A model generated the notes under the pieces. It ran no database searches and had not been told where the DNA came from. It worked only from the letters and a program-made list of their open reading frames with translations. A DNA stretch of 8,620 nucleotides from G021776435 sp046756245 (GTDB lineage: Bacteria > Pseudomonadota > Alphaproteobacteria > Caulobacterales > Parvularculaceae), in NCBI GenBank assembly GCA_046756245.1, contig JBHHVZ010000111.1, positions 1 through 8,620 on the forward strand, read 5' to 3'. How positions within the stretch are numbered: position 1 is the stretch's first letter; each line of letters begins with the position of its first letter. Positions 1 to 6,414 of this stretch are shown piece after piece. The position numbers were made by a program, and so were the translations under genes.

Positions 1-16
1 CACCCGGAGCCCCGCC

Positions 17-559
17 ATGTCCATCGACTCAATTCGCGAGCAAATCCCCGACTACGCCAAAGACATCCGCCTCAATCTCGGAACGCTCGCCGGTGAGACG
101 ACGCTCACCGACCAGCAGAAATACGGCGCGTTTCTCGCCTCGGCGCTGGCCAGCCGCAATGCGACCGTCATCGCCGCCATCGCTGAGGAAGCGCGCGGCA
201 AGCTTTCCCCTGAAGCCTTCGAGGCCGCCAAGGCCGCGGTCGCGATCATGGCGATGAACAACGTCTATTACCGCGCCACGCATCTGATGGCGGCGACGGA
301 GTATCGAAGCATGCCGGCGCGCCTGCGCATGAACGTGATCGGCGATCCCGGCGTCGACAAAACCGACTTCGAGCTGTGGTCGCTGGCAGTCTCGGCGGTC
401 AACGCCTGCAGCAAGTGTCTCGACGCACATGAAAAGGTGGTGAGGAAGGCCGGCCTAAGCGTCGAGCAGGTGCAGGCGGCGCTCAGGATCGCCGCCGTCG
501 TGCACGCCGCCGCCGCCATCCTCGACGGGGCGGCGGCGCTCACGTTACGCACAGTCTGA
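17..559 (+). CDS. ahpD: AhpD-type alkylhydroperoxidase (carboxymuconolactone decarboxylase family)
   Basis: AhpD is a cytoplasmic thiol peroxidase/reductase. In the mycobacterial system it passes electrons from a lipoyl protein to the peroxiredoxin AhpC and has weak hydroperoxidase activity itself. The 180-residue product matches the family length (about 175-180). It carries the catalytic CxxC-xxx-H motif: Cys131, Cys134 and His138 in NACSKCLDAHEKVV, with Glu119 twelve residues before the first Cys, as in the known proton-relay arrangement. The residue between the cysteines next to the second Cys is Lys133, where the mycobacterial enzyme has His. The ATG is preceded by GGAG at 6-9, a good ribosome site seven bases upstream. 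AhpC is expected just upstream, outside the window; this is inferred, not seen. The gene ends at a strong hairpin terminator (631-662). Family assignment is firm; the electron donor cannot be told from sequence. Confidence 0.93.
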   Translation: MSIDSIREQIPDYAKDIRLNLGTLAGETTLTDQQKYGAFLASALASRNATVIAAIAEEARGKLSPEAFEAAKAAVAIMAMNNVYYRATHLMAATEYRSMPARLRMNVIGDPGVDKTDFELWSLAVSAVNACSKCLDAHEKVVRKAGLSVEQVQAALRIAAVVHAAAAILDGAAALTLRTV

Positions 560-630
560 CAATCCGAATAGGCGAGCGCGTCAGCGCGCGTCTGCCAAGA
601 TTGGTTATGAGGCGCCCTTATTGAAAACGG

Positions 631-662
631 AAACGCCGTCTTCTTTGCAAAGACGGCGTTTT
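631..662. terminator. Hairpin terminator shared by two convergent genes
   Basis: A perfect 12-bp stem (631-642 pairing with 650-661) encloses a 7-base loop. On the + strand the stem ends in a TTTT run at 659-662, which would end the ahpD transcript. On the - strand it lies 30 bases past the stop of the small lipoprotein gene and is followed by CCGTTTTC, so it probably works in both directions. Confidence 0.8.
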
Positions 663-691
663 AAAAACGTCGTGTAATCGATTTGCGACCC

Positions 692-1024
692 TTAGTTGCC
701 CCCGAAAGGATCATTCTGAACGCCGCGGCGCTGAATATTTTCCACCAGACCAGAGGATTCACCTTCCAGAGCCTTCCACTCGCCCCATGTCATGCAAACC
801 TTTTTGGGAAAGCGCGAACCCGTAACAATTTTACGTTTGCAGATCACGCGATCATTGTCGACCTCGGCCACTACATCCTGCTCTGCAGCATCGCCGCTCT
901 CCGCCGAGCGCGCCGATTCTGCCGCGACGCTATTCTCGGCTGCAATTATTTGCGACTCATTTGTCGCGCAAGCGGCTGCTGCAAAACACAGCACCAACCC
1001 AAACGCTAGGCCACGATCAAACAT
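692..1024 (-). CDS. Small exported protein, putative lipoprotein, function unknown
   Basis: The 110-residue product starts with a short signal sequence: Arg4, a hydrophobic run to residue 18, then AAAAC at residues 15-19. Cys19 may be a lipobox cysteine (weak, because Ala rather than Leu sits at -3), so signal peptidase I cleavage is also possible. A Glu/Ala/Ser-rich linker (about 22-55) follows. The conserved-looking core is RVICKRKIVTGSRFPKKVCM with Cys62 and Cys77, then GEWKALE. This pattern (C-R-x-TGSR-x-C-x-EW) resembles short uncharacterised secreted proteins I recall from Caulobacterales and Sphingomonadales; no function is known to me. The start was set at ATG 1024 because AGGGGA lies about eight bases upstream and the signal sequence begins there. 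The frame stays open to a TTG at 1078, but that extension would place hydrophilic residues before the signal. Divergent from the TPR-AspH gene. Confidence 0.78.
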   Translation of the reverse strand: MFDRGLAFGLVLCFAAAACATNESQIIAAENSVAAESARSAESGDAAEQDVVAEVDNDRVICKRKIVTGSRFPKKVCMTWGEWKALEGESSGLVENIQRRGVQNDPFGGN

Positions 1025-1170
1025 TCTAATGTTCCCCTTTAGTGTGTAGAGGCTATCAATTAAGGCGCTTTTCATCAATCGAATTTGGGTAATAATGGTC
1101 GGAAAAATTTCACCCGCTTATCCGGCTTGAAATCTAAAACAACCTTTCCACACCGCATATACAGGAGCCT
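1025..1170. other. Divergent intergenic region between lipoprotein and TPR-AspH genes
   Basis: This 146-base region must hold the promoters of both divergent genes. It is AT-richer than its surroundings. On the + strand TAATAAT at about 1091-1097 could be a -10 element, but no good -35 sits at the right distance. On the - strand TTGATG with a 17-base spacer leads only to a poor -10. I cannot assign a promoter confidently, and I see no hairpin or operator-like palindrome. Confidence 0.4.
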
Positions 1171-2325
1171 ATGATGAACGCAACTCAAGACGCCGCCGCT
1201 GACGGCCTCAAGGCGTTGCAAGCCGGCGACGTCCAAAGGGCGTTTACCCTTCTGTCAGAAGCCGTCAGCGGCGGCGCCGGCGGTCGAAACGCGTATATGG
1301 CGCTGGCGATTGCAGCGCGCGAGACCAAGCGACCCGGCGAGAGTCTTGCTGCTATCGAGCGCGTATTGAAAATCGACCCGGGCAATCTCGAAGCATTGAT
1401 TATCAAGGCGGATGCGCTCGCGGCTCAAGGCAATGAACGCAGAGCGGCTGCTTTTTATCTCGCCGCAGTAAACGCGGCGCAAAGTGTCGGGCGATTAAGC
1501 GGTCAACTTGCGATTGAAATCGAGCGTGCGAGAAAAGAGTGCGCGGCCGCCGCCATCCGCTACGAGGAATATTTGCGCGATCGCGTAAAACGGCTTGGGC
1601 TTTTCGACGGTTCCGGGCGGGCACGCGGAGAACAGGCTCTTGACGTTTTGTTCGGTCGCAAACAGATTTATTTCCAACAGCCGGAAAAGTTCTTTTTTCC
1701 GGAATTGCCTCAAGTCCAGTTTTACGATCCCTCGAATTTCGCTTGGACAGAGGACGTCATCGCCGCGACGGACGACATACTGGAAGAGCTGAACATAGCC
1801 CTGAAGGAAAGGGACAGATTCGAACCTTACGTGCCCGCAAACGCGAAAACGCCGCATCTTCACCGCCATGAAATGATGGGTAATGAAAATTGGGGCGCCT
1901 TGCATTTGATTAAAGACGGTGTCCGGATTGAAGAAAACATTAAATTTTGCCCTGCGACTCTTGCGGCGCTCGAAAACGCGCCGGCGCCCAATGTTCCGGG
2001 CAAATCTCCGATCACGCTCTTTTCGCGGTTAACGCCGGGAACGCATATTCCACCGCATACAGGATTGTTGAATACGCGGCTGATATGCCATCTGCCAGTC
2101 ATAGCGCCGGAAGGCTGTACGATCCGCGTGGGCAATCAAGAGCGCGTCTGGCGCATGGGCGAGATGCTGATCTTTGACGATTCGATCGAACACGAGGCGC
2201 GCAACAACGGCGCCTCAGATCGCGTCGTCTTGCTGTTCGACATCTGGAGACCGGAACTCAGCGAAGAGGAGCGCGCCTTCGTGTCTACGGTTTTCGACGC
2301 TATAGAAGATTACGGCGTTTTTTAA
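1171..2325 (+). CDS. TPR protein fused to an aspartyl/asparaginyl beta-hydroxylase (AspH) domain
   Basis: This 384-residue cytoplasmic protein has no signal peptide. Residues about 10-105 form two to three TPR-like helical hairpins (ALAIAARETKRPGESLAAIE; LKIDPGNLEALIIKADAL). After a linker, residues about 220-365 are an AspH-type double-stranded beta-helix (PF05118). Key residues are visible: NWG at 240-242, iron ligand His296 in HTG with Gly298 where other families have Asp/Glu (typical of AspH, which uses only two His ligands), His307, second iron His341 in FDDSIEHEARN, and Arg351 in RVVLLFDIWRPEL, expected to bind 2-oxoglutarate. The expected reaction is hydroxylation of an Asp/Asn side chain of a protein or peptide, or of a lipid acyl chain as in LpxO relatives; the substrate is unknown. 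AGGAG at 1163-1167 is three bases before ATG 1171 and six before ATG 1174, so Met2 may be the true start. The third codon positions look more AT-rich than in neighbouring genes. Confidence 0.88.
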   Translation: MMNATQDAAADGLKALQAGDVQRAFTLLSEAVSGGAGGRNAYMALAIAARETKRPGESLAAIERVLKIDPGNLEALIIKADALAAQGNERRAAAFYLAAVNAAQSVGRLSGQLAIEIERARKECAAAAIRYEEYLRDRVKRLGLFDGSGRARGEQALDVLFGRKQIYFQQPEKFFFPELPQVQFYDPSNFAWTEDVIAATDDILEELNIALKERDRFEPYVPANAKTPHLHRHEMMGNENWGALHLIKDGVRIEENIKFCPATLAALENAPAPNVPGKSPITLFSRLTPGTHIPPHTGLLNTRLICHLPVIAPEGCTIRVGNQERVWRMGEMLIFDDSIEHEARNNGASDRVVLLFDIWRPELSEEERAFVSTVFDAIEDYGVF

Positions 2326-2327
2326 AC

Positions 2328-2349
2328 GAGAAGCGCCGCGCTTCTTTTT
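2328..2349 (+). terminator. Rho-independent terminator of the TPR-AspH gene
   Basis: GAAGCG (2330-2335) pairs with CGCTTC (2339-2344) around a 3-base loop, with one or two extra pairs at the base, followed by TTTTT at 2345-2349. It starts two bases after the stop codon. The convergent gene's stop lies at 2353, so the hairpin may also serve the - strand, though the T run on that side (TCGTTT) is weaker. Confidence 0.75.
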
Positions 2350-2352
2350 ATG

Positions 2353-2928
2353 TTATTTTATTCGCTCGACCCGTATCGTACGCTTGCTGTTTTCCAGTCT
2401 GAGATCGTGAGCGCCGAGCCATTTGCGTTTGATTTCAACTTTCATACCGGCGGAATCGGTTGGAACGCGAAGCTTGTTCGTATCGGCGTTGAGCTGGCGC
2501 CAGACCTGCCCGTTGTCCAGAATGACCACATATTTGCCGCGACGATTGCGTGCAATGTCAACAACGGTCGCCTCAAGCGCTTTCGGCGTCTCGGGGCGCA
2601 ATTCCTTCTTTTTCTCCGTAGGCAGATCTTCAAAACCGAAGCGATCCGCCTCGGAGAGAACCTGTTCTTCCGGGGCGGGTTTTGCGATCGGGGCGGCGGG
2701 TTTTGCAACAGCGGCGGCGGCGTAATCATCGCTTTTTGCGCTTTCCGTTTCCGCGGTTTCGATGAATCGATCAATCACTTCGTCAAGGCACGCCAGTCGA
2801 TTCGCATCGTTAGAAATCGCCCGGCACTCCAGGATTTCAGGCGGCAGGCTTTGCGCGGCGACATCGCCGCCGAAGGTCAAGAAGATTGTCGTTAAGACTG
2901 CAATTCCTGATGAGACTGTATTGACCAT
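2353..2928 (-). CDS. Secreted protein of unknown function with RLACLD motif
   Basis: The 191-residue product has a signal peptide (hydrophobic residues 8-20, likely cleaved near VAA|Q at 23-26), so it is probably periplasmic. A first module (about 29-60) has paired cysteines in LECRAISNDANRLACLDEVI (Cys35, Cys47). A low-complexity Ala/Pro/Glu linker follows (about 65-115). A C-terminal beta-rich module (about 118-190) contains GKYVVILDNGQVWRQL and ends in RTIRVERIK. The arrangement of a C-x(n)-RLACxD module, a linker and an LDNGQVWRQ module is one I recognise from many uncharacterised alphaproteobacterial periplasmic proteins. The first module recalls type VI secretion-associated TagO/VasI proteins, but no type VI gene is here and I do not assign that role. 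AGGA lies about ten bases before the ATG, a slightly long spacing. The gene follows the receptor on the same strand but is separated by a terminator and probably has its own promoter. Confidence 0.85.
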   Translation of the reverse strand: MVNTVSSGIAVLTTIFLTFGGDVAAQSLPPEILECRAISNDANRLACLDEVIDRFIETAETESAKSDDYAAAAVAKPAAPIAKPAPEEQVLSEADRFGFEDLPTEKKKELRPETPKALEATVVDIARNRRGKYVVILDNGQVWRQLNADTNKLRVPTDSAGMKVEIKRKWLGAHDLRLENSKRTIRVERIK

Positions 2929-2951
2929 GCCGTCGCATCCTTTTTGAAATT

Positions 2952-3059
2952 ATTTTAATCGACGCCTTGTCGCCGGAAGCCGCTATCGACCGCCAAATTG
3001 AAACCGCCGCAGATTGGAATCTGCGGTGTCCATTTTAATCGAGAACAGGTTTTTACCAA
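2952..3059 (-). promoter_or_regulatory. Candidate promoter(s) for the secreted-protein gene
   Basis: The better candidate on the - strand has -35 TTGGTA (3059-3054), a 16-base spacer and -10 TAAAAT (3037-3032). A second TAAAAT (2957-2952), closer to the gene, has no convincing -35. Both -10 boxes lie in the same 11-base sequence TCGATTAAAAT, repeated 80 bases apart (2952-2962 and 3032-3042). The position, after the receptor's terminator and before the gene at 2928, fits a separate transcript. The assignment rests on consensus matching only. Confidence 0.4.
3005..3028. repeat. Short inverted repeat with the same core as the receptor terminator
   Basis: CCGCAGATT (3007-3015) pairs with AATCTGCGG (3018-3026), with two further pairs possible at the base. 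It shares the CCGCAGA/TCTGCGG core with the hairpin at 3083-3116. On the - strand it is followed by GGTTTCAATTT, so it could be a back-up terminator; alternatively it may be the 5' end of the next gene's leader. Confidence 0.55.
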
Positions 3060-3076
3060 AGCGCCGGTTCGAACCT

Positions 3077-3116
3077 CAAAGAAAGACGCCGCAGACTGGC
3101 GAGTCTGCGGCGTCTT
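3077..3116 (-). terminator. Strong terminator of the TonB-dependent receptor gene
   Basis: A perfect 15-bp GC-rich stem (3083-3097 with 3102-3116) has a 4-base loop. It lies 35 bases past the receptor stop codon. On the - strand the stem is followed by a T-rich stretch (CTTTCTTTG), as expected for intrinsic termination. Confidence 0.82.
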
Positions 3117-3150
3117 CAGTGTTTTACGACCAATCTTTGCGAGGTCTGAA

Positions 3151-6100
3151 CTACCTTCTCAGATTGAAGCCGATGAAGATGAAGCGGCCAGCCGCGTCAT
3201 AGGTGCCGGGGATTGTGTTCCCGTTACACGCCGCCGGGCCGCAAGCCTGGGTAAGCTCCGGGTCGCGGCCAAAGACGTTCTGGACGCCCACCCGCATCTC
3301 GACGCCTTCCCGAGCGTGCCAACTCGCCGCAAGATCGAGATAATTCGCTGAATCGAGTTTATCGTCGATAATGTTGCCGGAGGGCGCGCCTTCAAGGTCC
3401 ACCGAGCTGAAATAGCGGTGGGTGAAGGTGAGATCGACCTCCCAGGGCGACTGCCAGGTCAGCAGGGCGCGATGCCGGTATTCATTGTTCGGCGTGCTCG
3501 AGCACTGACCGCCGTACAATCCCTTACACTCGACCTCGCCTGAGCCCGGGAAGGACTCGAACGTGTTCTCGAACATAACGGACGCCGCGTAATTCAGGCT
3601 GAAAGAGCCCATGTCGCCCAGGCCGAACTCGGGAACGTCCCTTCTGTAGCTGGCGTTTATATCGAGGCCGCGAGTCTTGAAGTTAGCGATGTTCGTGTTC
3701 ACGACCTGAATGCCCTCGAAATTCGAATTGTCGAGGAACAGCGAACCGAACCGGTCGCGGGTGATGAGATTACAGAATTGCGAATCGCCCGTCGCGATGC
3801 AGTTGTCGAGAATTTGCTGCGCCGGAATAGTGGAGATCGCGTCCTCGATCTCGATGTCGAAATAGTCGAGAGCAAGGGTCAGGCCCGGAACCTGGCTCGG
3901 CGTAATCACGATGCCTGCAGTGTAGGTATCGGCCTTTTCCGGATCCAGAAGCGGGTTGCCGCCGGTGACAAGATTGAGCTGTCCCGCCGGGTTGTCCGGA
4001 ATACTGCCGAACTGCGCCGCAGAAACGCCGGTGAAGGCGCATTGTACGGCCGTCGCCGACGGCGGAACGCCGGGTGCGGACGCGCAGGGGTCGAAGAGAC
4101 CGTTGTTGCGCGCCGAGGCGCTGAACAGGCCGGTGTTCTGGCCGGTGAACATTTCGATCACGTTCGGCGCGCGCACCGCCCGCTGGAACTGGCCGCGAAG
4201 ACGAACGTCCGGCACCGGCCGCCAGGTGACGCCGACCGCAAAGGTGCTCGTCTCGAAGTTGTTGGTCGTGGCGGAGCTTGTGCTTTCCGCCTTGTAATCC
4301 GAAAAACGATAGGCGCCGTTGAGACCGAACTCTTCGAAGAATTCCTTCCCTTCGACGATCGGGATTTGCGTTTCCATAAAGATTTCCTTCACGGAAATCT
4401 CGCCGTCGATCGGCAAAGTAGCGCCGCCGGTGCCGGTCAGACCTCTGCCGCCCGGAATGCGCGAAATCGCATCCGGTATGCGATCGAGTTCGTCGCGACG
4501 CCATTCGACGCCGAGAAGGCCCTGTACGCCGGTCTCCGCCCAGGGGAACTTGAAGCCGTAATCGGCGAGATCGCCCGAGAACGTGCCGCCGACGACGAGC
4601 TGCTCGGTCGTGCCGTTGATGAGGCCCGTGCCTTGAATGAAATCGGTCTGATCTTTGGTCACGAGAGACGAGCCGTCCGGGTTACGCTGGAACACGTTCC
4701 AGGGCACGCAGGGCGAGCCTGAATCGCGGCACACCGGATTGCCGTTGGCGTCGGTCACTACAAACAGCGCCTCCTGCACATTGGCGAAGCTGAGATCGCC
4801 CTGCGAGATGCGGAGCAGCCGCGTCCGGGCGAAGGTGCCGTAAGTATCCCAGTTCCAGTTGTCGCCGAGAGTACCGCGGAAACCGGTCACCGCGCGCCAG
4901 GTGTTGGTTTCAATGAAGCTGTTGCGCGGATCGCCTTCGACGTTGCGGCGGCCGAAAGTGAGGCTAACGTCAGTATTGTCCGCATCCCCGCCATTCGCTG
5001 CAACAGCCGCAGGGCAACCCAGCAAATCGAAATGTGAATTGGCGCCCGATCCCAGGAACGGGTTGCCGCAGTTCACCTCGAACGGCCGGAAGAACGAGCC
5101 CGAAAAAGCAATCTGCGCGTCCGTCGTATTGTTGGTGAAGGACAGATCCATATAGGCTTCGATGTCGTCCGTGATCTCATAGCGGCTGAGCGCCGTAATG
5201 TTGAAGCGCTCGTTCGGGCGCTGGATGAAGTTATCCGGCGCGAAGTTGAAGGTCTGGTCCACGCCGCCGACGAAAGGCACCAGCGTGCCGTCGGCTTCCT
5301 GGAAGACGTCCGTCGCGCCGCCTGAGTTAAAGAAGCGACGGAAAGTCGAAGACCCGACGCAGCCGATATTGCCGACTGATTGCGAACCCGACCGCGTCGC
5401 GAAAGCGCAATGACTGAAGTCGCGCGCTTCCTGACGGATTTCATTCTGGTTTTGGTAGCTGAAGAACGCCGTCACATTGCCGCGGCCGTCCGGCGTGTTG
5501 GCGCCGACCGTAAGCGTCGTCAGCACGTCGCGGCCGTCCGTTACACCGCCTATCCCGTCGGGTCCGGTAAGGCCGCCGGCGTTTAGAACCGCGCTGGCGA
5601 ACTCGTTGTTGTTGCCGTCCTGGAAGAAACCAACCTGGCCGTCGAACATGATGCCTTCGAAATCGCGGCGCAGGATGAAGTTCACGACGCCGGCCATGGC
5701 GTCCGAACCGTAGACCGCCGAGGCGCCGCCGGTGACGATATCGACCCGCTCGACAAGCTGGGCCGGGATGATGTCAAGGTTCGGCGAGGATGTCTGCGCC
5801 GAGCCGAACGGCAGTCTCTTGCCGTCAAGCAGAACGAGGGTCCGGATCGAACCGAGGTTGCGCAAATCCACTTGCGACGTGCCGGTCGCGCCATTGGCGA
5901 CTTCACTGGTCTGGGCCGCAAAGGCCTGCGGCAGAATGTTGATGAAGTCCTCAATACGGGTTGTGCCGCGCGCATCGACTTCGGCAGCGTCAACCTGGAA
6001 AACCGGGCTCGACGAGCTGAGATTCGCCTGATTCAAACGAGAACCCGTAACGATGATCGTATCTTCCTGATCCTCATCGTCCTGGGCGAACGCCGGCGCG

Positions 6101-6171
6101 GCCATTGCTACCGCAGCGCCAGAAAGCATCGTCGTGCATAGAAACCGTCCGACGAGACGTGATTTGGTCAT
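3151..6171 (-). CDS. TonB-dependent outer-membrane receptor, substrate unknown
   Basis: The 1006-residue product is an outer-membrane active transporter energised by TonB-ExbBD. A signal peptide (residues 1-29) ends in APAFA|Q. A TonB box (about 37-46, DTIIVTGSRL) follows. The plug domain (about 52-175) shows VDLRNLG (101-107), RTLVLLDGKRL (110-120) and GGASAVYGSDAMAGVVNF (148-165). The rest is a long beta-barrel with typical late signatures: FQRAVRAPNVIEMF (662-675) and GGNPLLDPEKADTYTAGI (737-754). Fourteen mature cysteines fall in seven close pairs, probably in surface loops. The C-terminus is RFIFIGFNLRR, lacking the usual final aromatic residue. It resembles large receptors of Caulobacter and sphingomonads; there is no siderophore- or vitamin-specific signature, so the substrate cannot be named. 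A GGAGGG ribosome site (6185-6180) lies eight bases before the ATG. Upstream on the same strand is a TPR-oxygenase gene, 243 bases away. Confidence 0.95.
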   Translation of the reverse strand: MTKSRLVGRFLCTTMLSGAAVAMAAPAFAQDDEDQEDTIIVTGSRLNQANLSSSSPVFQVDAAEVDARGTTRIEDFINILPQAFAAQTSEVANGATGTSQVDLRNLGSIRTLVLLDGKRLPFGSAQTSSPNLDIIPAQLVERVDIVTGGASAVYGSDAMAGVVNFILRRDFEGIMFDGQVGFFQDGNNNEFASAVLNAGGLTGPDGIGGVTDGRDVLTTLTVGANTPDGRGNVTAFFSYQNQNEIRQEARDFSHCAFATRSGSQSVGNIGCVGSSTFRRFFNSGGATDVFQEADGTLVPFVGGVDQTFNFAPDNFIQRPNERFNITALSRYEITDDIEAYMDLSFTNNTTDAQIAFSGSFFRPFEVNCGNPFLGSGANSHFDLLGCPAAVAANGGDADNTDVSLTFGRRNVEGDPRNSFIETNTWRAVTGFRGTLGDNWNWDTYGTFARTRLLRISQGDLSFANVQEALFVVTDANGNPVCRDSGSPCVPWNVFQRNPDGSSLVTKDQTDFIQGTGLINGTTEQLVVGGTFSGDLADYGFKFPWAETGVQGLLGVEWRRDELDRIPDAISRIPGGRGLTGTGGATLPIDGEISVKEIFMETQIPIVEGKEFFEEFGLNGAYRFSDYKAESTSSATTNNFETSTFAVGVTWRPVPDVRLRGQFQRAVRAPNVIEMFTGQNTGLFSASARNNGLFDPCASAPGVPPSATAVQCAFTGVSAAQFGSIPDNPAGQLNLVTGGNPLLDPEKADTYTAGIVITPSQVPGLTLALDYFDIEIEDAISTIPAQQILDNCIATGDSQFCNLITRDRFGSLFLDNSNFEGIQVVNTNIANFKTRGLDINASYRRDVPEFGLGDMGSFSLNYAASVMFENTFESFPGSGEVECKGLYGGQCSSTPNNEYRHRALLTWQSPWEVDLTFTHRYFSSVDLEGAPSGNIIDDKLDSANYLDLAASWHAREGVEMRVGVQNVFGRDPELTQACGPAACNGNTIPGTYDAAGRFIFIGFNLRR

Positions 6172-6414
6172 TTTTTATACCCTCCAGTTAAACGCAGTGC
6201 CGTTTGCAGCTTTGGCCCAAGAATTCCCGAACAACAGCGAAACTCTTCGCCCCTCAGATTGTTGAGCGCAACGCTCGCAGATAGTCAAACCTGCGATCAG
6301 ATGTCACGTTATGGCCGAGACAAGAATTCCGTCAACACAAGACGGCGGGAGAGGCGTATTCTCAGCGTTACTGTGGCAATATCACAACAAAGACACTCAG
6401 TGAGCTGAGAACGC
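6172..6414 (-). promoter_or_regulatory. Receptor upstream region with candidate operators
   Basis: This 243-base gap lies between the TPR-oxygenase stop and the receptor start. It holds an inverted repeat GAGCG-CAA-CGCTC (6264-6276), overlapped by TCGCAG-N10-CTGCGA (6275-6296). A TTGACT (6288-6283, - strand) sits within the second repeat but has no good -10. A 10-base direct repeat CAAGAATTCC occurs at 6218-6227 and 6321-6330. A TTGACG with an 18-base spacer to TAACGT further upstream is another weak promoter match. The size and repeats suggest the receptor has its own regulated promoter, but no single promoter can be fixed. Confidence 0.4.
6396..6409 (-). terminator. Weak hairpin after the TPR-oxygenase gene
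   Basis: CTCAG and CTGAG form a 5-bp stem with a 4-base loop, about five bases past the stop codon, followed on the - strand by TGTCTTTGTTG. It is short and only moderately GC-rich, so termination would be partial and some read-through into the receptor is possible. Confidence 0.3.

Noticed and set aside
576..589. GCGCG-TCAG-CGCGC hairpin just after ahpD
   Set aside because: The 5-bp stem is not followed by a T run, and a much stronger terminator lies at 631-662. Short GC palindromes are common in such DNA.
2350..2895. 181-codon open frame on the + strand opposite the secreted-protein gene
   Set aside because: The - strand frame has a signal peptide, paired cysteines and family-like motifs. 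The + strand product is a Phe/Arg-rich, Gly-rich mirror with no ribosome site; its start falls inside the upstream gene's terminator tail.
3005..3116. The two hairpins as a CRISPR or REP array
   Set aside because: There are only two copies of different length, the spacing is not array-like, and the stronger one is fully explained as the receptor's terminator.
3778..4722. Long open frame on the + strand (314 codons) opposite the receptor gene
   Set aside because: It lies wholly inside the receptor gene on the other strand. Its product is Arg/Ala-rich with no domain pattern, as expected from the antisense of GC-rich coding DNA, and the receptor motifs are unambiguous.
6172..6179. TATAAAA on the - strand just before the receptor ATG, resembling a -10 box
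   Set aside because: It lies between the GGAGGG ribosome site and the start codon, so it cannot be the promoter of a transcript using that ribosome site.
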